A stretch of 64,000 bases of DNA from Paracoccus aerius (GCF_014656455.1 NZ_BNCL01000007.1:1-64000), one strand, 5' to 3'. Positions 50,119-62,868 are shown, numbered from the stretch's first letter. The notes: generated by a model not told the origin, from the sequence alone. Translations and numbers: made by a program.

Positions 50119-51150
50119 ATGCGAATTTGCCCCGACCTGGCCGACATGATCGGCAACACGCCCCTGATCCGCCTGCGCCAGGCCAGCGAGGCGACGGGCT
50201 GCGAAATCCTGGGCAAGGCCGAGTTCATGAACCCCGGCCAGTCGGTCAAGGATCGCGCCGCGCTCTACATCATCAAGGACGCGGTGGCCCGCGGCGCGCT
50301 GCGGCCCGGCGGCACGATCGTGGAGGGCACTGCGGGCAATACCGGCATCGGGCTGGCGCTTGTCGGCGCCTCGATGGGCTTCCGCTCGGTCATCGTGATC
50401 CCGGAAACCCAGAGCCAGGAGAAAAAGGACATGCTGCGCCTTGCCGGCGCGCATCTGGTCGAGGTTCCGGCGGCCCCCTACAAGAACCCCAACAACTATG
50501 TCCGCTATTCCGGCCGCCTGGCTGAGGCGCTGGCCCGAACCGAACCCAATGGCGCGATCTGGGCCAACCAGTTCGACAACACCGCCAACCGCCAGGCCCA
50601 TGTGGAAACCACCGGCCCCGAGATCTGGGACCAGACCGGCGGCAAGGTCGACGGCTTCATCTGCGCGGTGGGTTCTGGCGGCACGCTGGCGGGCGTGGCC
50701 GAGGCCTTGCAGCCCAGGGGCGTGAAGATCGGCCTGGCAGACCCCGAAGGCGCGGCGCTGCATTCCTTTTATACCACGGGCGAGTTCGATGCGCCCGGAA
50801 GCTCGATCACCGAAGGCATCGGGCAGGGGCGCATCACCGCGAACCTGGAGGGTTTCACCCCGGACTTCAGCTATCGCATCCCCGACGCCGAGGCGCTGCC
50901 GGTGGTCTTCGACCTGCTGGAACACGAGGGCCTTTGCCTGGGCGGCTCATCGGGCGTCAACGTCGCGGGCGCGATCCGCATGGCGCGCGACATGGGGCCG
51001 GGCCACAGGATCGTCACGATCCTGTGCGACTATGGCAACCGCTACCAGACCAAGCTGTTCAACCCGGACTTCCTGCGTGCCAAGGGCCTGCCCGTGCCTG
51101 GCTGGCTGACCCGCGAAGCGGCCGACATTCCCGAAGTTTACGAAGGCTGA
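50119..51150 (+). CDS. cysK: Cysteine synthase (O-acetylserine sulfhydrylase), PLP-dependent
   Basis: A 343-residue fold-type II PLP enzyme: Lys in GQSVKDRAAL (Schiff base), EGTAGNTGIGLALVG (phosphate/substrate loop), GSGGTLAGV and a C-terminal GGSSGVNVAGA. Makes cysteine from O-acetylserine and sulfide. GGAAGG lies 10 nt before the ATG; a TTG 6 nt upstream is a possible alternative. The extended C-terminus and EFMNPGQ form are usual for alphaproteobacterial CysK-like enzymes; specificity (OAS versus related substrates) is not proven. Confidence 0.9.
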   Translation: MRICPDLADMIGNTPLIRLRQASEATGCEILGKAEFMNPGQSVKDRAALYIIKDAVARGALRPGGTIVEGTAGNTGIGLALVGASMGFRSVIVIPETQSQEKKDMLRLAGAHLVEVPAAPYKNPNNYVRYSGRLAEALARTEPNGAIWANQFDNTANRQAHVETTGPEIWDQTGGKVDGFICAVGSGGTLAGVAEALQPRGVKIGLADPEGAALHSFYTTGEFDAPGSSITEGIGQGRITANLEGFTPDFSYRIPDAEALPVVFDLLEHEGLCLGGSSGVNVAGAIRMARDMGPGHRIVTILCDYGNRYQTKLFNPDFLRAKGLPVPGWLTREAADIPEVYEG

Positions 51151-51155
51151 CCCCC

Positions 51156-53606
51156 ATGATCCGTGCGTTCCTGGCTGTCGTCCTGACGGTCCTGACCCTC
51201 CATGTGTCTCCTGCCTGGGCGCAAGAACCGACGGTTCCCAATTACCAGACCTGGGAACGTGTCGCGACCCAGAGCGAGGAACTGGCCGGCAATGCCGACA
51301 CGCCGGCTGCGCAACTGAACGACATCCGTGCCCGCGTCGTCGAATGGCGCAGGCAGTTCGAGGATGCGCAGGGGATCAACGCCGACCGCATCGCCACGGT
51401 GGAGGGGCAGATCGCCTCCTTGGGTCCGGCGCCGGCCGAAGGGGCCACGGAACCCGAGGACATCGCTGCGCGCCGCGCGGAATTGCAGGCGCAGCTTGCC
51501 GAATTGCAGGCCCCCCGCCTTGCCGCAGTCGAGGCTTTCAGCCGGGCCGACGCCTTGATCCGGCGGATCGACCAGGTGTTGAGCGAACGGCAGGTCAGCG
51601 AACTGGCAAGGCTTTCTACCTCGCCGGTGCTGCCGGGCAACTGGCTGCTGGCGGCATCGGAGACGACCCGGCTGGTCAACGGGATCTGGGAAAACACCGG
51701 CCAGCGGATCAACGAACGCGCCACATGGAACGAGATTCGGCCCCGGTTGCCGCAGGTCGCCGGATATCTGATCGCGGCGCTGCTGCTGCTGACGCTGGGA
51801 CGGCATTGGGTGGAAACGCTTCCCTCGCGCCTGTCGGCGCGGGCGATGGATTATTCGCGCGCCGTGGTGGCCTTTGTCGTGTCGCTGGCTCAGATCGTGC
51901 TGCCGATGATCGGGATCTATCTGCTGATCAGCGCCCTGACGGCGACAGAGATCTTTGGTCCCTGGACGCGGCCTTTCCTGGACGCCTTGCCCGTCGCGGC
52001 GGTGATCCTGTTCGGGGCCGCCTGGCTGGCACGGCAGTTGTTTCCCACAAAGTCGGTCGCCTATGACACGCTGAACGTTCCCCCGGAAAAACGCCAGAAT
52101 GCACGCTGGCTGATCAATTCCCTGGCGCTTGCCCTGGCGGTCCATCATGTCGCCTCGGTCGCCTTCCTGCCGCTGTCGGGCCTGGCCGAGCGGAACGCCC
52201 GGCTAGAGCGCGTGCCGCTGGATTTCGCCGAAGGCGCGGCCGTTGTCTGGCATTTCGTGCTGATCGTGATCGCGGGGGCACTGCTGTTCAAGCTGGGCGT
52301 GATCCTGCGCCGGTTGAAGCCTTGGCCCGACCAGCCCGGCGCCAGCTATCGCCATCGCGTCCTGTCCTTTGCGGGCACGCTGAGCCGGCCGCTGGCCATC
52401 GCGGCGGTGATCGCTGCGGCCATCGGTTACGTCAATATCGGCAACCTGCTGATCTGGCCCTGGATCCAGACCCTTGCCATGCTGGGCCTGCTGATCCTGC
52501 TGCAGGACTTCATCGCGGACCTGTTCAACATGCTCAAGCGCGGCCAGGAAGGCGCGCGCGACGGGCTGGCGCCGCTGCTGATCGGTTTTGCCCTGGTCTT
52601 GCTGTCGATCCCGATCTTCCTGCTGATCTGGGGTGCGTCGGGCAACGAACTGGCAGAATACTGGAACCGCTTCCGGCAGGGCATCACCCTGGGCGGCGTG
52701 CGCCTGTCGCCCGGCGCGGTGCTGATGTTCCTGCTGGTCTTTGCCATCGGCTATTCCATCACCCGCGCGGTGCAGGGGGCGATGCGCACATCCGTCCTGC
52801 CGAAGACCAAGCTGGATCCGGGGGGCCAGAACGCCCTTGTGTCCGGCATCGGCTATATCGGCATCATCCTGGCGGCGCTGCTGGCGATCACCTCGGCCGG
52901 GATAAACCTGTCGTCCTTTGCCATCGTCGCCGGTGCGCTGTCGGTCGGCATCGGTTTCGGCTTGCAGAACATCGTGTCGAACTTCGTGTCGGGCATCATC
53001 CTGCTGATCGAGCGGCCGGTGGGCGTGGGCGACTGGATCGGCGTGGGCACGCAGCAGGGCATCGTCCGGCGGATCTCGGTCCGGTCCACCCAGATCGAGA
53101 CCTTCGACCGCCAGCAGGTGATCATCCCGAACGGCGACCTGATCACGCAGCAGGTCACGAACTGGACGCGCGGCAGCCTGATGGGGCGCATCACCATCAC
53201 CGTAAGCGTGGCTTACGGCAGCGATACCCGCCGGGTGTCCCAAATCCTGCGCGAGATCGCCGAGGACCAGCCGACCGTCACCATCGATCCGGCCCCCTTT
53301 GTGCTGTTCAGCGGCTTTGGCGCGGACGGCCTTAACTTCAGCATGTATGTCGTCGTGACCGACGTGAACGGCAAGGGCGCCGTCCAGAACGAGATCAACC
53401 ACCGCATCGTCGAACGCTTTGCCGAGGAAAACATCGAGATCCCCTATGCGCAGCGCGACATCTGGCTGCGCAACCCCGAAGCGTTGAAAGCCTCGGTTCC
53501 GGCGCCAAGGCTGCGGTCCACGCCCGAGGAGGGCGACGGGGTTCCAGCGGACCGCAAGGCCGTGGCCGAGGACGAAACAGAAGCGCCTGCTTCGGACAGG
53601 CGATAG
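51156..53606 (+). CDS. DUF3772/MscS-family mechanosensitive ion channel
   Basis: An 816-residue protein: signal peptide (1-22), periplasmic coiled-coil DUF3772 domain (about 30-190), about ten to eleven helices, then the MscS pore and beta domain (LSVGIGFGLQNIVSNFVSG, GVGDWIGVGTQQGIVRRISV, PNGDLITQQVTNWTRG), an alpha-beta C-domain and an acidic tail. Gates under membrane tension to release osmolytes. The ATG is 5 nt after the cysK stop. Confidence 0.92.
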   Translation: MIRAFLAVVLTVLTLHVSPAWAQEPTVPNYQTWERVATQSEELAGNADTPAAQLNDIRARVVEWRRQFEDAQGINADRIATVEGQIASLGPAPAEGATEPEDIAARRAELQAQLAELQAPRLAAVEAFSRADALIRRIDQVLSERQVSELARLSTSPVLPGNWLLAASETTRLVNGIWENTGQRINERATWNEIRPRLPQVAGYLIAALLLLTLGRHWVETLPSRLSARAMDYSRAVVAFVVSLAQIVLPMIGIYLLISALTATEIFGPWTRPFLDALPVAAVILFGAAWLARQLFPTKSVAYDTLNVPPEKRQNARWLINSLALALAVHHVASVAFLPLSGLAERNARLERVPLDFAEGAAVVWHFVLIVIAGALLFKLGVILRRLKPWPDQPGASYRHRVLSFAGTLSRPLAIAAVIAAAIGYVNIGNLLIWPWIQTLAMLGLLILLQDFIADLFNMLKRGQEGARDGLAPLLIGFALVLLSIPIFLLIWGASGNELAEYWNRFRQGITLGGVRLSPGAVLMFLLVFAIGYSITRAVQGAMRTSVLPKTKLDPGGQNALVSGIGYIGIILAALLAITSAGINLSSFAIVAGALSVGIGFGLQNIVSNFVSGIILLIERPVGVGDWIGVGTQQGIVRRISVRSTQIETFDRQQVIIPNGDLITQQVTNWTRGSLMGRITITVSVAYGSDTRRVSQILREIAEDQPTVTIDPAPFVLFSGFGADGLNFSMYVVVTDVNGKGAVQNEINHRIVERFAEENIEIPYAQRDIWLRNPEALKASVPAPRLRSTPEEGDGVPADRKAVAEDETEAPASDRR

Positions 53607-53640
53607 GCTTTGGCGTGCAGGGGCGGAACGCCGGAGGCTT

Positions 53641-54708
53641 CTAGCGCCCGACCGGATCCACATCGGCCAGTCCCTCGCGCGACAAAAGGATCGCGACGGG
53701 GCGCAGCCAGGGGATGTGCCAGCAGACGATCATCACCGCGACCATGATCGGCACGGCCAGGAAGGCGCCCGCGATGCCCCAGATCGCGCCCCAGAAGGCC
53801 AGCGACAGGATGATCCCGAAGCTGGACAGCTGAAGCGTCTGGCCGGTCAGCATCGGGTCCAGGATATTGCCCAGCACGAAGTGGACCAGCAGACAGGCAA
53901 AGCCCACGGCGATGGTGGCGGTCGAATCGCCTGTCAGCACGAAGGCCAAGGCCACCGTGATCCCCCAGGCGATGACCGAGCCGATATTGGGGATGAAGTT
54001 CAGCACGAAGGTCAGCAGCGCCATCGCCATCGCCAGTTCCAGCCCGGCCACCACATAGATCAGCCAGACACCGGCGGCGGTCAGCGCGCTGACGAATGTC
54101 TTGACCACCAGGTATCGGTTCACCCGCCGCATGATCGAGGCCATGATCAGCCGCACGCGCAGCGCCTGGTCGGGATCGCCCGTCAGCCGTTCGACCTTGA
54201 TCGGCAGCCAGGCGCGTTCCGCGAACATGAAGCCCACGAACAGGATCACCAGCAGGCTACCCGACAAGAGCCCCGAGGCCTGTCCTGCAAGCGAGCGCAG
54301 CCATCCGGTGATGTTGAACTCGGTCAAGGCCGCCAGAAGCCGCGTCTGCGCCTCGGGGCCGAAACGCTCGATCAGGGCCGTCAGCGCCACCTGCACGGAT
54401 TCGGCATAGGTGATGGCGCGGCCCACGACCTCGTTGACCTGGGACATGATCGTGGTGGACAGCCATATCAGCCCCAGCGTGATGCCGATCAGCGCCAGCG
54501 TGGTGGCAAGCCAGTTCGGCACCTTCAGCCGGGTCGAGATCGCGTGGATCGCGTCCGAGGTCAGCGAGAACAGGATCACCGCGATCGCAAGGCAAATCAG
54601 CACGAAGCGCGCCTGGAACAGCAGGAACAGGACCAGCGAAAAGGCGATGATGCCCAGGAACCCCGTCTGGAGCCTTTGGCGCAGCACATCTTCGCTGGAT
54701 GGGGTCAA
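53641..54708 (-). CDS. AI-2E family transporter
   Basis: A 355-residue membrane protein with the AI-2E/PerM layout: two helices, a long amphipathic stretch (about 60-160), then five to six helices with LNFIPNIGSVIAWGITVALA and the DPMLTGQTLQLSSFGIILSL signature. Family members export autoinducer-2 or act in other transport (UPF0118); true substrate not predictable. The start is TTG at 54,708, with GAGGA 7 nt upstream; no ATG fits. A terminator separates it from gyrA. Confidence 0.88.
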   Translation of the reverse strand: MTPSSEDVLRQRLQTGFLGIIAFSLVLFLLFQARFVLICLAIAVILFSLTSDAIHAISTRLKVPNWLATTLALIGITLGLIWLSTTIMSQVNEVVGRAITYAESVQVALTALIERFGPEAQTRLLAALTEFNITGWLRSLAGQASGLLSGSLLVILFVGFMFAERAWLPIKVERLTGDPDQALRVRLIMASIMRRVNRYLVVKTFVSALTAAGVWLIYVVAGLELAMAMALLTFVLNFIPNIGSVIAWGITVALAFVLTGDSTATIAVGFACLLVHFVLGNILDPMLTGQTLQLSSFGIILSLAFWGAIWGIAGAFLAVPIMVAVMIVCWHIPWLRPVAILLSREGLADVDPVGR

Positions 54709-54723
54709 GCTGTCCTCACGTGG

Positions 54724-54750
54724 AAAAAGGGCCCGGACGATGCCGGGCCC
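54724..54750 (-). terminator. Terminator after gyrA
   Basis: Minus strand GGGCCCGG, loop CATCGT, CCGGGCCC, TTTTT; ends just upstream of the AI-2E gene start. Confidence 0.9.
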
Positions 54751-54754
54751 TGGT

Positions 54755-57517
<2,763 letters not shown>

Positions 57518-57590
57518 GGGATTTCCTCAACATCTTGTTGAGTTACATATAGGTGACCCAAGCCCCGGAGGCAATCTTGGGGCCGCGTTT

Positions 57591-58064
57591 TCAGGCCTGT
57601 TTCGCCCGTTTTGCCGCCATTCCCCACATGATCGCCAAGCCTGCCGAAAAGATCGCGTTCCAAGCCGCCATCGACAGGCCCAGGAAGCGCCAGGCGACCT
57701 CGTCGCAGCGCACCACGGGGGCGTTCTGCAACCGCGTCATCAGATCCTGGGGGGACATGGTGGCAAGGTTGCCGATGGTCCCGGAACAATGCGACGGGCC
57801 TGCCCACAGCTTCCACTCGACGCCGGTGTGATAGATGGCAAGGCCCATCGCAATGCCCGCCGCGATCATGCCCAGGACCGCCAACGCCCGCACCCGGCCC
57901 GTCCACCAGACCAGCAACGCCACGGCGATCGCCGCGACATGGGGCCAGCGTTGCAGGATGCACAATTCGCACGGGGCATAGCCGACGGCCTGAAAGCCAA
58001 GCGCGGCGATCAGCAGCGCCGCCGACCCGGCCCCGGCCAGCAAGGAAAGTTGTCGTTCGTCCAT
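57591..58064 (-). CDS. dsbB: Disulfide bond formation protein B
   Basis: A 157-residue four-helix membrane protein: first CxxC pair in APCELCILQRWPH and a second Cys pair region (HCSGTIG, VVRCDEVAW). Oxidises DsbA and passes electrons to quinone. ATG at 58,064 with GGGGAAT upstream; longer in-frame reading runs into a non-membrane stretch and is rejected. Overall length is shorter than E. coli DsbB but usual for alphaproteobacteria. Confidence 0.9.
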   Translation of the reverse strand: MDERQLSLLAGAGSAALLIAALGFQAVGYAPCELCILQRWPHVAAIAVALLVWWTGRVRALAVLGMIAAGIAMGLAIYHTGVEWKLWAGPSHCSGTIGNLATMSPQDLMTRLQNAPVVRCDEVAWRFLGLSMAAWNAIFSAGLAIMWGMAAKRAKQA

Positions 58065-58246
58065 GATATTCCCCGGTCTGTTCCGGCCTTGTGGATCGGC
58101 CCAGCGGGCGCCCGCGTCAAGCGCCTTGCAGTTCCGTCGCAGCGCTGTGATCGTGAAGGCGAAGGCCCCTTTGCGGAACCCGCTGGACGGGCCGGTGTTT
58201 TGGTGATGACGGCCCCGCGGCATGGGGCCAAAGGAGGTCTCGGCAC

Positions 58247-59092
58247 ATGCGATGGCGTGGACGGCGCGGCAGCAGCAATATCGAGGATCGGCGCGGCATG
58301 GGTGCCGGCGGGGCAGGGGGCGTTGGCATCGTCGGGATGCTGGCGATCCTGGCCGTGGGCTATTTCTTCGGCATCGACATCTCGCCGGTGGTGCAGGGCC
58401 TGGATCAGGGCCGGCCGCAGGAAAACCGCGCCATCACCCGCGAGGAACAGGAATGGGGCGAATTCGTGTCGGTCACGCTGGCAGACACCGAGGAGGTCTG
58501 GGGCCAGGTCCTGCCGCAGCAGGCTGGCATCGACTATGCCGAACCCCGGCTGGTGCTGTTCAGCGGCGTCGTTCAGTCGGCCTGCGGGGGTGCGTCCTCG
58601 GCGATGGGCCCGTTCTATTGTCCGAACGACCAGCGGGTTTACCTGGACACCGACTTCTTCGACATGATGGCAAGCCGGATGGGGGCAGGGGGCGATTTCG
58701 CCTATGCCTATGTCATCGCGCATGAGGTCGGCCACCATGTCCAGAACCTGACCGGCGTGCTGGGTGAAACACAGCGCCTGCGCAGCCAGTTGAGTGAGCG
58801 GCAGGCCAACCAGATCTCGGTCCTGACCGAACTTCAGGCCGATTGCTATGCGGGCATCTGGGCGCGGCAGGCGCAGCAGCGTTTCGGCACCCTGGAGGCT
58901 GGTGACCTGGAAGAGGCGATGTCCGCGGCCGAGGCCGTGGGCGACGACGTGATCCAGTCGAATGCGGGCCGGACGCCGGTGCCCGACAGCTTTACCCACG
59001 GCAGCGCGGCGCAGCGGCAGGAATGGCTGATGCGCGGCTTCAACTCGGGCGACATGGCCCAATGCGACACATTCAGCGCGGCAGGAAACTAG
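58247..59092 (+). CDS. ypfJ: Neutral zinc metallopeptidase family protein YpfJ
   Basis: A 281-residue protein with a basic N-terminus, one anchoring helix (about 22-42) and a metallopeptidase domain with H159-E-x-G-H163 (AHEVGHHVQNL) and ELQADCYAG supplying the third ligand. Putative_zinc_peptidase (YpfJ) family; membrane-bound, external. AAGGAGG precedes the ATG. Substrate unknown. Confidence 0.92.
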   Translation: MRWRGRRGSSNIEDRRGMGAGGAGGVGIVGMLAILAVGYFFGIDISPVVQGLDQGRPQENRAITREEQEWGEFVSVTLADTEEVWGQVLPQQAGIDYAEPRLVLFSGVVQSACGGASSAMGPFYCPNDQRVYLDTDFFDMMASRMGAGGDFAYAYVIAHEVGHHVQNLTGVLGETQRLRSQLSERQANQISVLTELQADCYAGIWARQAQQRFGTLEAGDLEEAMSAAEAVGDDVIQSNAGRTPVPDSFTHGSAAQRQEWLMRGFNSGDMAQCDTFSAAGN

Positions 59093-59112
59093 CCGCAACA
59101 GGAGGAAAGACG

Positions 59113-59211
59113 ATGCTGACGACGTTGACGATCCTGACCCTGGCAACCGGTGCGCTGATGCTGCGCCGCCGCCCCCAGCCGAAGCCCGTGCCGGTGCGCC
59201 GCCGCCGCTAG
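59113..59211 (+). CDS. Tiny single-helix membrane protein
   Basis: A 32-residue product: hydrophobic helix (MLTTLTILTLATGALML) and a basic Pro/Arg tail. A strong GGAGGAAAG lies 3 nt before the ATG, and the gene starts 20 nt after the ypfJ stop. Supported by the RBS and composition only. It overlaps the end of the convergent gene by 4 nt. Confidence 0.5.
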   Translation: MLTTLTILTLATGALMLRRRPQPKPVPVRRRR

Positions 59212-59393
59212 CGCGGAAGGCGCGGCGCCCGGCCTTCGTCCAGCGTGGCCCATTCGGGCCAAAGCTGCAGCCATTCAAGCGCCGCGATCGCAAGGCCCGC
59301 CGCCACGATCAGCAGCACCAGCCTGACGGTGCGCGCGCTTGGCGGGTTTCGCGCCCATTTCGATGCCCGAAGCAGCCAGATCAGGTTGTTCAC
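59208..59393 (-). CDS. Small membrane protein (MNNLIWLLRASKWARNPPS family)
   Basis: A 61-residue product: N-terminal amphipathic basic stretch (LLRASKWARNPPSARTVRL), one transmembrane helix (about 24-40) and a short tail with WPEW. GTG start with AGGAGGG 8 nt upstream. I recall closely similar tiny proteins in other Rhodobacterales, which supports it being real. Function unknown. Confidence 0.74.
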   Translation of the reverse strand: MNNLIWLLRASKWARNPPSARTVRLVLLIVAAGLAIAALEWLQLWPEWATLDEGRAPRLPR

Positions 59394-59471
59394 GGCAACG
59401 CCCTCCTGCTAGATCGGGGCGACTCGATCAGAGAGCGGGTCGCCTTTCAAGACCGAACCTGCGAGACTGCT

Positions 59472-59948
59472 TTGCCCCATCATCAGGATTCCCGCGACCT
59501 TCCCTATAGCGCCCGGCAGATGTACGACCTGGTCGCGGACATCGAAAGCTATCCTCAGTTCCTGCCCTGGAACAGCGCCGCCCGCATCCGGTCCCGCGAC
59601 GAACGCCCCGACGGATCCGAGGAGATCGCGGCGGATCTGGTCATCAGCTTCAAGGTCTTCCGCGAACGCTTCGGCAGCCGCGTGGTGCTGTGGCCCCAGG
59701 AGGAACCGCTGCGGATCGACACCGAATATCTGGACGGCCCGTTCAAGTACATGCGCAGCGGCTGGACCTTCGCCGACCGTCCCGAAGGCGGCTGCCATGT
59801 CGAGTTTTTCGTGGATTTCGAGTTCCGCAACGCGATCCTGCAAAGGCTTATCGGCGTCGTCTTCCACGAGGCGATGGTGCGGATCGTGCGGGCCTTCGAG
59901 GCCCGCGCAAAGGTGCTTTATGGCGCGGACGCCGGCAAGGTGGGGTAA
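59472..59948 (+). CDS. COQ10/START-domain (RatA-like) coenzyme Q-binding protein
   Basis: A 158-residue START-like protein: SARQMYDLVADIESYPQFLP WN-type opening then FRERFGSRVVLWPQEEPLRI and FEARAKVLYG. Family members bind quinone (yeast Coq10) or were named RatA toxin in E. coli; the alphaproteobacterial form is best read as COQ10-like, aiding respiratory quinone use. The start is TTG (59,472) with no ATG before MYDLVAD. No antitoxin gene is adjacent. Confidence 0.88.
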   Translation: MPHHQDSRDLPYSARQMYDLVADIESYPQFLPWNSAARIRSRDERPDGSEEIAADLVISFKVFRERFGSRVVLWPQEEPLRIDTEYLDGPFKYMRSGWTFADRPEGGCHVEFFVDFEFRNAILQRLIGVVFHEAMVRIVRAFEARAKVLYGADAGKVG

Positions 59949-59999
59949 GACCCTCGCCAACCGGGTGGCATGGCGGGGCGTTACCCCCACCAGACCATG

Positions 60000-61175
60000 T
60001 CAGGTCAGTGCGGCCTTCAGCGCCTCGGCCCGGTCCGTCTTTTCCCAGCTGAAGGCCGTGCCCCGGTTCAGCTGGTAAGGCTGGCGCCCGAAATGCCCGT
60101 AGCTGGCGGTGGGGCGATAGATCGGGTGCAGCAGGTCCAGGTCGCGGATGATGGCGAAGGGGCGCAGGTCGAAGACCTCTCGCACCGCTGCCACGATCCT
60201 GTCATGCGCGACCGTTTCCGTCCCGAAGGTATTCAGGCTGATCGACGTGGGCTGCGCCTCGCCGATGGCATAGCTGACCTGGATCTCGCAGCGGCTGGCA
60301 AGTCCGGCCGCGACGATGTTCTTGGCGACCCAGCGGCCGGCATAGGCGGCCGAGCGGTCCACCTTGGACGGATCTTTGCCCGAGAACGCGCCACCGCCGT
60401 GGCGGGCCATGCCGCCATAGCTGTCCACGATGATCTTGCGCCCGGTCAACCCGCAATCGCCGACCGGCCCGCCGATCACGAACTTGCCGGTCGGGTTGAT
60501 GAAATACTTGGTGTTGTCCGACAACCATTCGGCGGGCAGCACCGGCTTGATGATCTCCTCGATCACGGCCTCGCGCAGGTCGGACAGGGTGATTTCCGGG
60601 TTGTGCTGCGTGGACAGCACCACCGCGTCGATCGCCTCGGGGCGGCCATCCGCACCATAGCGCAGCGTCACCTGCGACTTCGCGTCCGGGCGCAGCCACT
60701 TCAGGGTGCCGTCGCGGCGGACCTTGGCCTGCCGTTCCACCAGACGATGCGCATAGGTGATGGGGGCCGGCATCAGCACGTCGGTTTCGTCCGAGGCATA
60801 GCCGAACATCAGCCCCTGGTCGCCCGCGCCCTGGTCTTCAAGGTTGTCGCGATCGACGCCCTGATTGATCTCGGGCGACTGCTTGCCGATGATGTTGATG
60901 ACCGAGCAGGTCGCGCCGTCGAAACCGACGTCCGACGAGGTATAGCCGATGTCGTTGATGACACCGCGCACGATGCTTTCCAGGTCGACCCAGGCATTGG
61001 TCGAAATCTCGCCCGAGATGATGGCGACGCCGGTCTTGACCATCGTCTCGCAGGCCACGCGAGCGCGCGGATCCTCGGCCAGGATGGCGTCGAGGATCGC
61101 GTCGGAAATCTGGTCGGCGATCTTGTCGGGATGGCCCTCGGAAACGGATTCCGAGGTAAACAACGAATATTCCAT
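60000..61175 (-). CDS. metK: S-adenosylmethionine synthetase
   Basis: A 391-residue Met[48 protein letters not shown] and [16 protein letters not shown]. Makes SAM from methionine and ATP. The ATG lies 3 nt after the ahcY stop, so ahcY and metK form an operon of the methyl cycle. Confidence 0.97.
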   Translation of the reverse strand: MEYSLFTSESVSEGHPDKIADQISDAILDAILAEDPRARVACETMVKTGVAIISGEISTNAWVDLESIVRGVINDIGYTSSDVGFDGATCSVINIIGKQSPEINQGVDRDNLEDQGAGDQGLMFGYASDETDVLMPAPITYAHRLVERQAKVRRDGTLKWLRPDAKSQVTLRYGADGRPEAIDAVVLSTQHNPEITLSDLREAVIEEIIKPVLPAEWLSDNTKYFINPTGKFVIGGPVGDCGLTGRKIIVDSYGGMARHGGGAFSGKDPSKVDRSAAYAGRWVAKNIVAAGLASRCEIQVSYAIGEAQPTSISLNTFGTETVAHDRIVAAVREVFDLRPFAIIRDLDLLHPIYRPTASYGHFGRQPYQLNRGTAFSWEKTDRAEALKAALT

Positions 61176-61178
61176 GAC

Positions 61179-62570
61179 TCAGTACCGGTAATGATCTGAC
61201 TTGAAAGGACCTTCGGGCGTCACGCCAATATAGTCGGCCTGTTCGCGCGACAGTTCTGTCAGCTTGGCGCCCACCTTGTCCAGATGCAGCCGAGCGACCT
61301 TTTCGTCGAGCGCCTTCGGCAGGATATAGACCCCCGGCGCATATTCGTCGCCCTTGGTCCACAGCTCGATCTGGGCAAGCACCTGGTTGGTGAAGCTGGC
61401 CGACATCACGAAGGACGGATGGCCCGTGGCATTGCCCAGGTTCAGCAACCGGCCCTGGGACAGCAGGATGATGCGGTTGCCCGAAGGCATCTCGATCATG
61501 TCTACCTGGTCCTTGATGTTGGTCCACTTGTGGTTGCGAAGCGCCGCCACCTGAATCTCGTTGTCGAAATGGCCGATATTGCCGACGATCGCCATGTCCT
61601 TCATCTCGCGCATATGCTCGATGCGGATGACGTCCTTGTTGCCGGTGGTGGTGACGAAGATGTCGGCGGTGGCGGCCACGTCTTCCAGCAGGACGACCTC
61701 GTATCCGTCCATCGCGGCTTGCAGGGCGCAGATCGGGTCCACTTCCGTCACCTTGACGCGCGCGCCCGCGCCGCGCAGGGACGCGGCCGAGCCCTTGCCC
61801 ACGTCGCCATAGCCGCAGACCACGGCGACCTTGCCGGCCATCATCGTGTCGGTGGCGCGGCGGATGCCGTCGACCAGCGATTCCTTGCAGCCGTATTTGT
61901 TGTCGAACTTGGACTTGGTGACGCTGTCGTTCACGTTGATCGCGGGGAAGGGCAGCAGGCCCTTCTTGTGCAGGTCATAAAGGCGATGGACGCCGGTGGT
62001 GGTTTCCTCGCTGACGCCTTTGATGGCGTCGCGCTGGCGGGCGAACCAGCCGGGCGTCTCGGCGATCCGGCGGCGGATCTGCGCGAACAGCGCCTCCTCC
62101 TCCTCGCTGGTCGGCACGTCGATCAGGCCGGTCTCGCCCGCCTCGACCCGGGCGCCCAGCAGGACATACATCGACGCGTCGCCGCCGTCGTCCAGGATCA
62201 TGTTCGCCGTGCCCTCGGCGAACTGGAAGATCCTGTCGGTATAGGCCCAGTATTCGGCCAGCGTCTCGCCCTTGATGGCGAAGACCGGCACGCCGGTCGC
62301 GGCGATCGCGGCCGCGGCATGATCCTGGGTCGAATAGATGTTGCAGGACGCCCAGCGGACCTCGGCGCCAAGGGCCGTCAGCGTCTCGATCAGCACGGCG
62401 GTCTGGATCGTCATGTGCAGGCTGCCTGCGATCCGCGCGCCCGCCAGGGGCTTGGCCGCGCCGTATTCGGCGCGCAGCGCCATCAGGCCGGGCATTTCCG
62501 TTTCGGCGATGTCCAGTTCCTTGCGGCCGTAACCGGCCAGCGAGATATCCCTGATGATGTAGTCGGTCAC
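61179..62570 (-). CDS. ahcY: Adenosylhomocysteinase
   Basis: A 463-residue SAH hydrolase: [29 protein letters not shown] (catalytic Asp/Lys) and the NAD site [19 protein letters not shown], with C-terminal KSDHYRY contacting NAD of the partner subunit. Removes the methyltransferase inhibitor SAH. GTG start at 62,570, giving the usual [12 protein letters not shown]-terminus; no ATG fits. First gene of ahcY-metK, with a structured leader. Confidence 0.97.
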   Translation of the reverse strand: MTDYIIRDISLAGYGRKELDIAETEMPGLMALRAEYGAAKPLAGARIAGSLHMTIQTAVLIETLTALGAEVRWASCNIYSTQDHAAAAIAATGVPVFAIKGETLAEYWAYTDRIFQFAEGTANMILDDGGDASMYVLLGARVEAGETGLIDVPTSEEEEALFAQIRRRIAETPGWFARQRDAIKGVSEETTTGVHRLYDLHKKGLLPFPAINVNDSVTKSKFDNKYGCKESLVDGIRRATDTMMAGKVAVVCGYGDVGKGSAASLRGAGARVKVTEVDPICALQAAMDGYEVVLLEDVAATADIFVTTTGNKDVIRIEHMREMKDMAIVGNIGHFDNEIQVAALRNHKWTNIKDQVDMIEMPSGNRIILLSQGRLLNLGNATGHPSFVMSASFTNQVLAQIELWTKGDEYAPGVYILPKALDEKVARLHLDKVGAKLTELSREQADYIGVTPEGPFKSDHYRY

Positions 62571-62605
62571 GGCGGTTCGTCTTTCGTCTATTCTTGCAAC
62601 CCTGC

Positions 62606-62627
62606 CCGGATAGCCCAAGCGGGCCGG
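62606..62627 (-). promoter_or_regulatory. Nested hairpin in the ahcY leader
   Basis: Outer CCGG/CCGG and inner GCCC-GCTT-GGGC pairing, 36-57 nt upstream of the ahcY GTG. Does not match the SAM/SAH or SAH riboswitch cores I know. Confidence 0.4.
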
Positions 62628-62667
62628 AATCGAAAGGGAAAAGGGATATGCCCTGGCGCCCCTATGT

Positions 62668-62699
62668 GGCTGCGGCGGAACCCCAGATCCGCCGCAGCC
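62668..62699 (-). promoter_or_regulatory. Perfect 12-bp stem-loop upstream of ahcY
   Basis: GGCTGCGGCGGA, 8-nt loop, TCCGCCGCAGCC. About 98-129 nt upstream of ahcY. No U-run follows in either direction. Confidence 0.55.
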
Positions 62700-62852
62700 C
62701 GGAGGACGGCGGTGCGCCGCACATCCCCCTTTGATGCGACAAGCCTTCGCAAGTCGGGGAAAGACCCTCCCGACGCCAGGTTGTCAAAGGAATCTGAAAA
62801 TAGGTTTAAGCCGGGGCGCGGCCTTGGCGGGCCGACTGCACAGGCTCGAAAG

Positions 62853-62868
62853 GCGTTTTACAAAACGC
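62853..62868. promoter_or_regulatory. Perfect palindrome near the TetR gene 3' end
   Basis: GCGTTTT-AC-AAAACGC, 7-bp arms, 2-bp centre; size and form suit a TetR-type operator. It is 17 bp after the TetR stop. Confidence 0.45.

Noticed and set aside
59472..59948. RatA toxin of a toxin-antitoxin pair
   Set aside because: No antitoxin gene adjacent; START/COQ10 role is the better reading.
62571..62667. SAM/SAH riboswitch upstream of ahcY
   Set aside because: The recalled SAM/SAH core (GGCUUCCUGG type) is absent; kept only as an unclassified leader structure.
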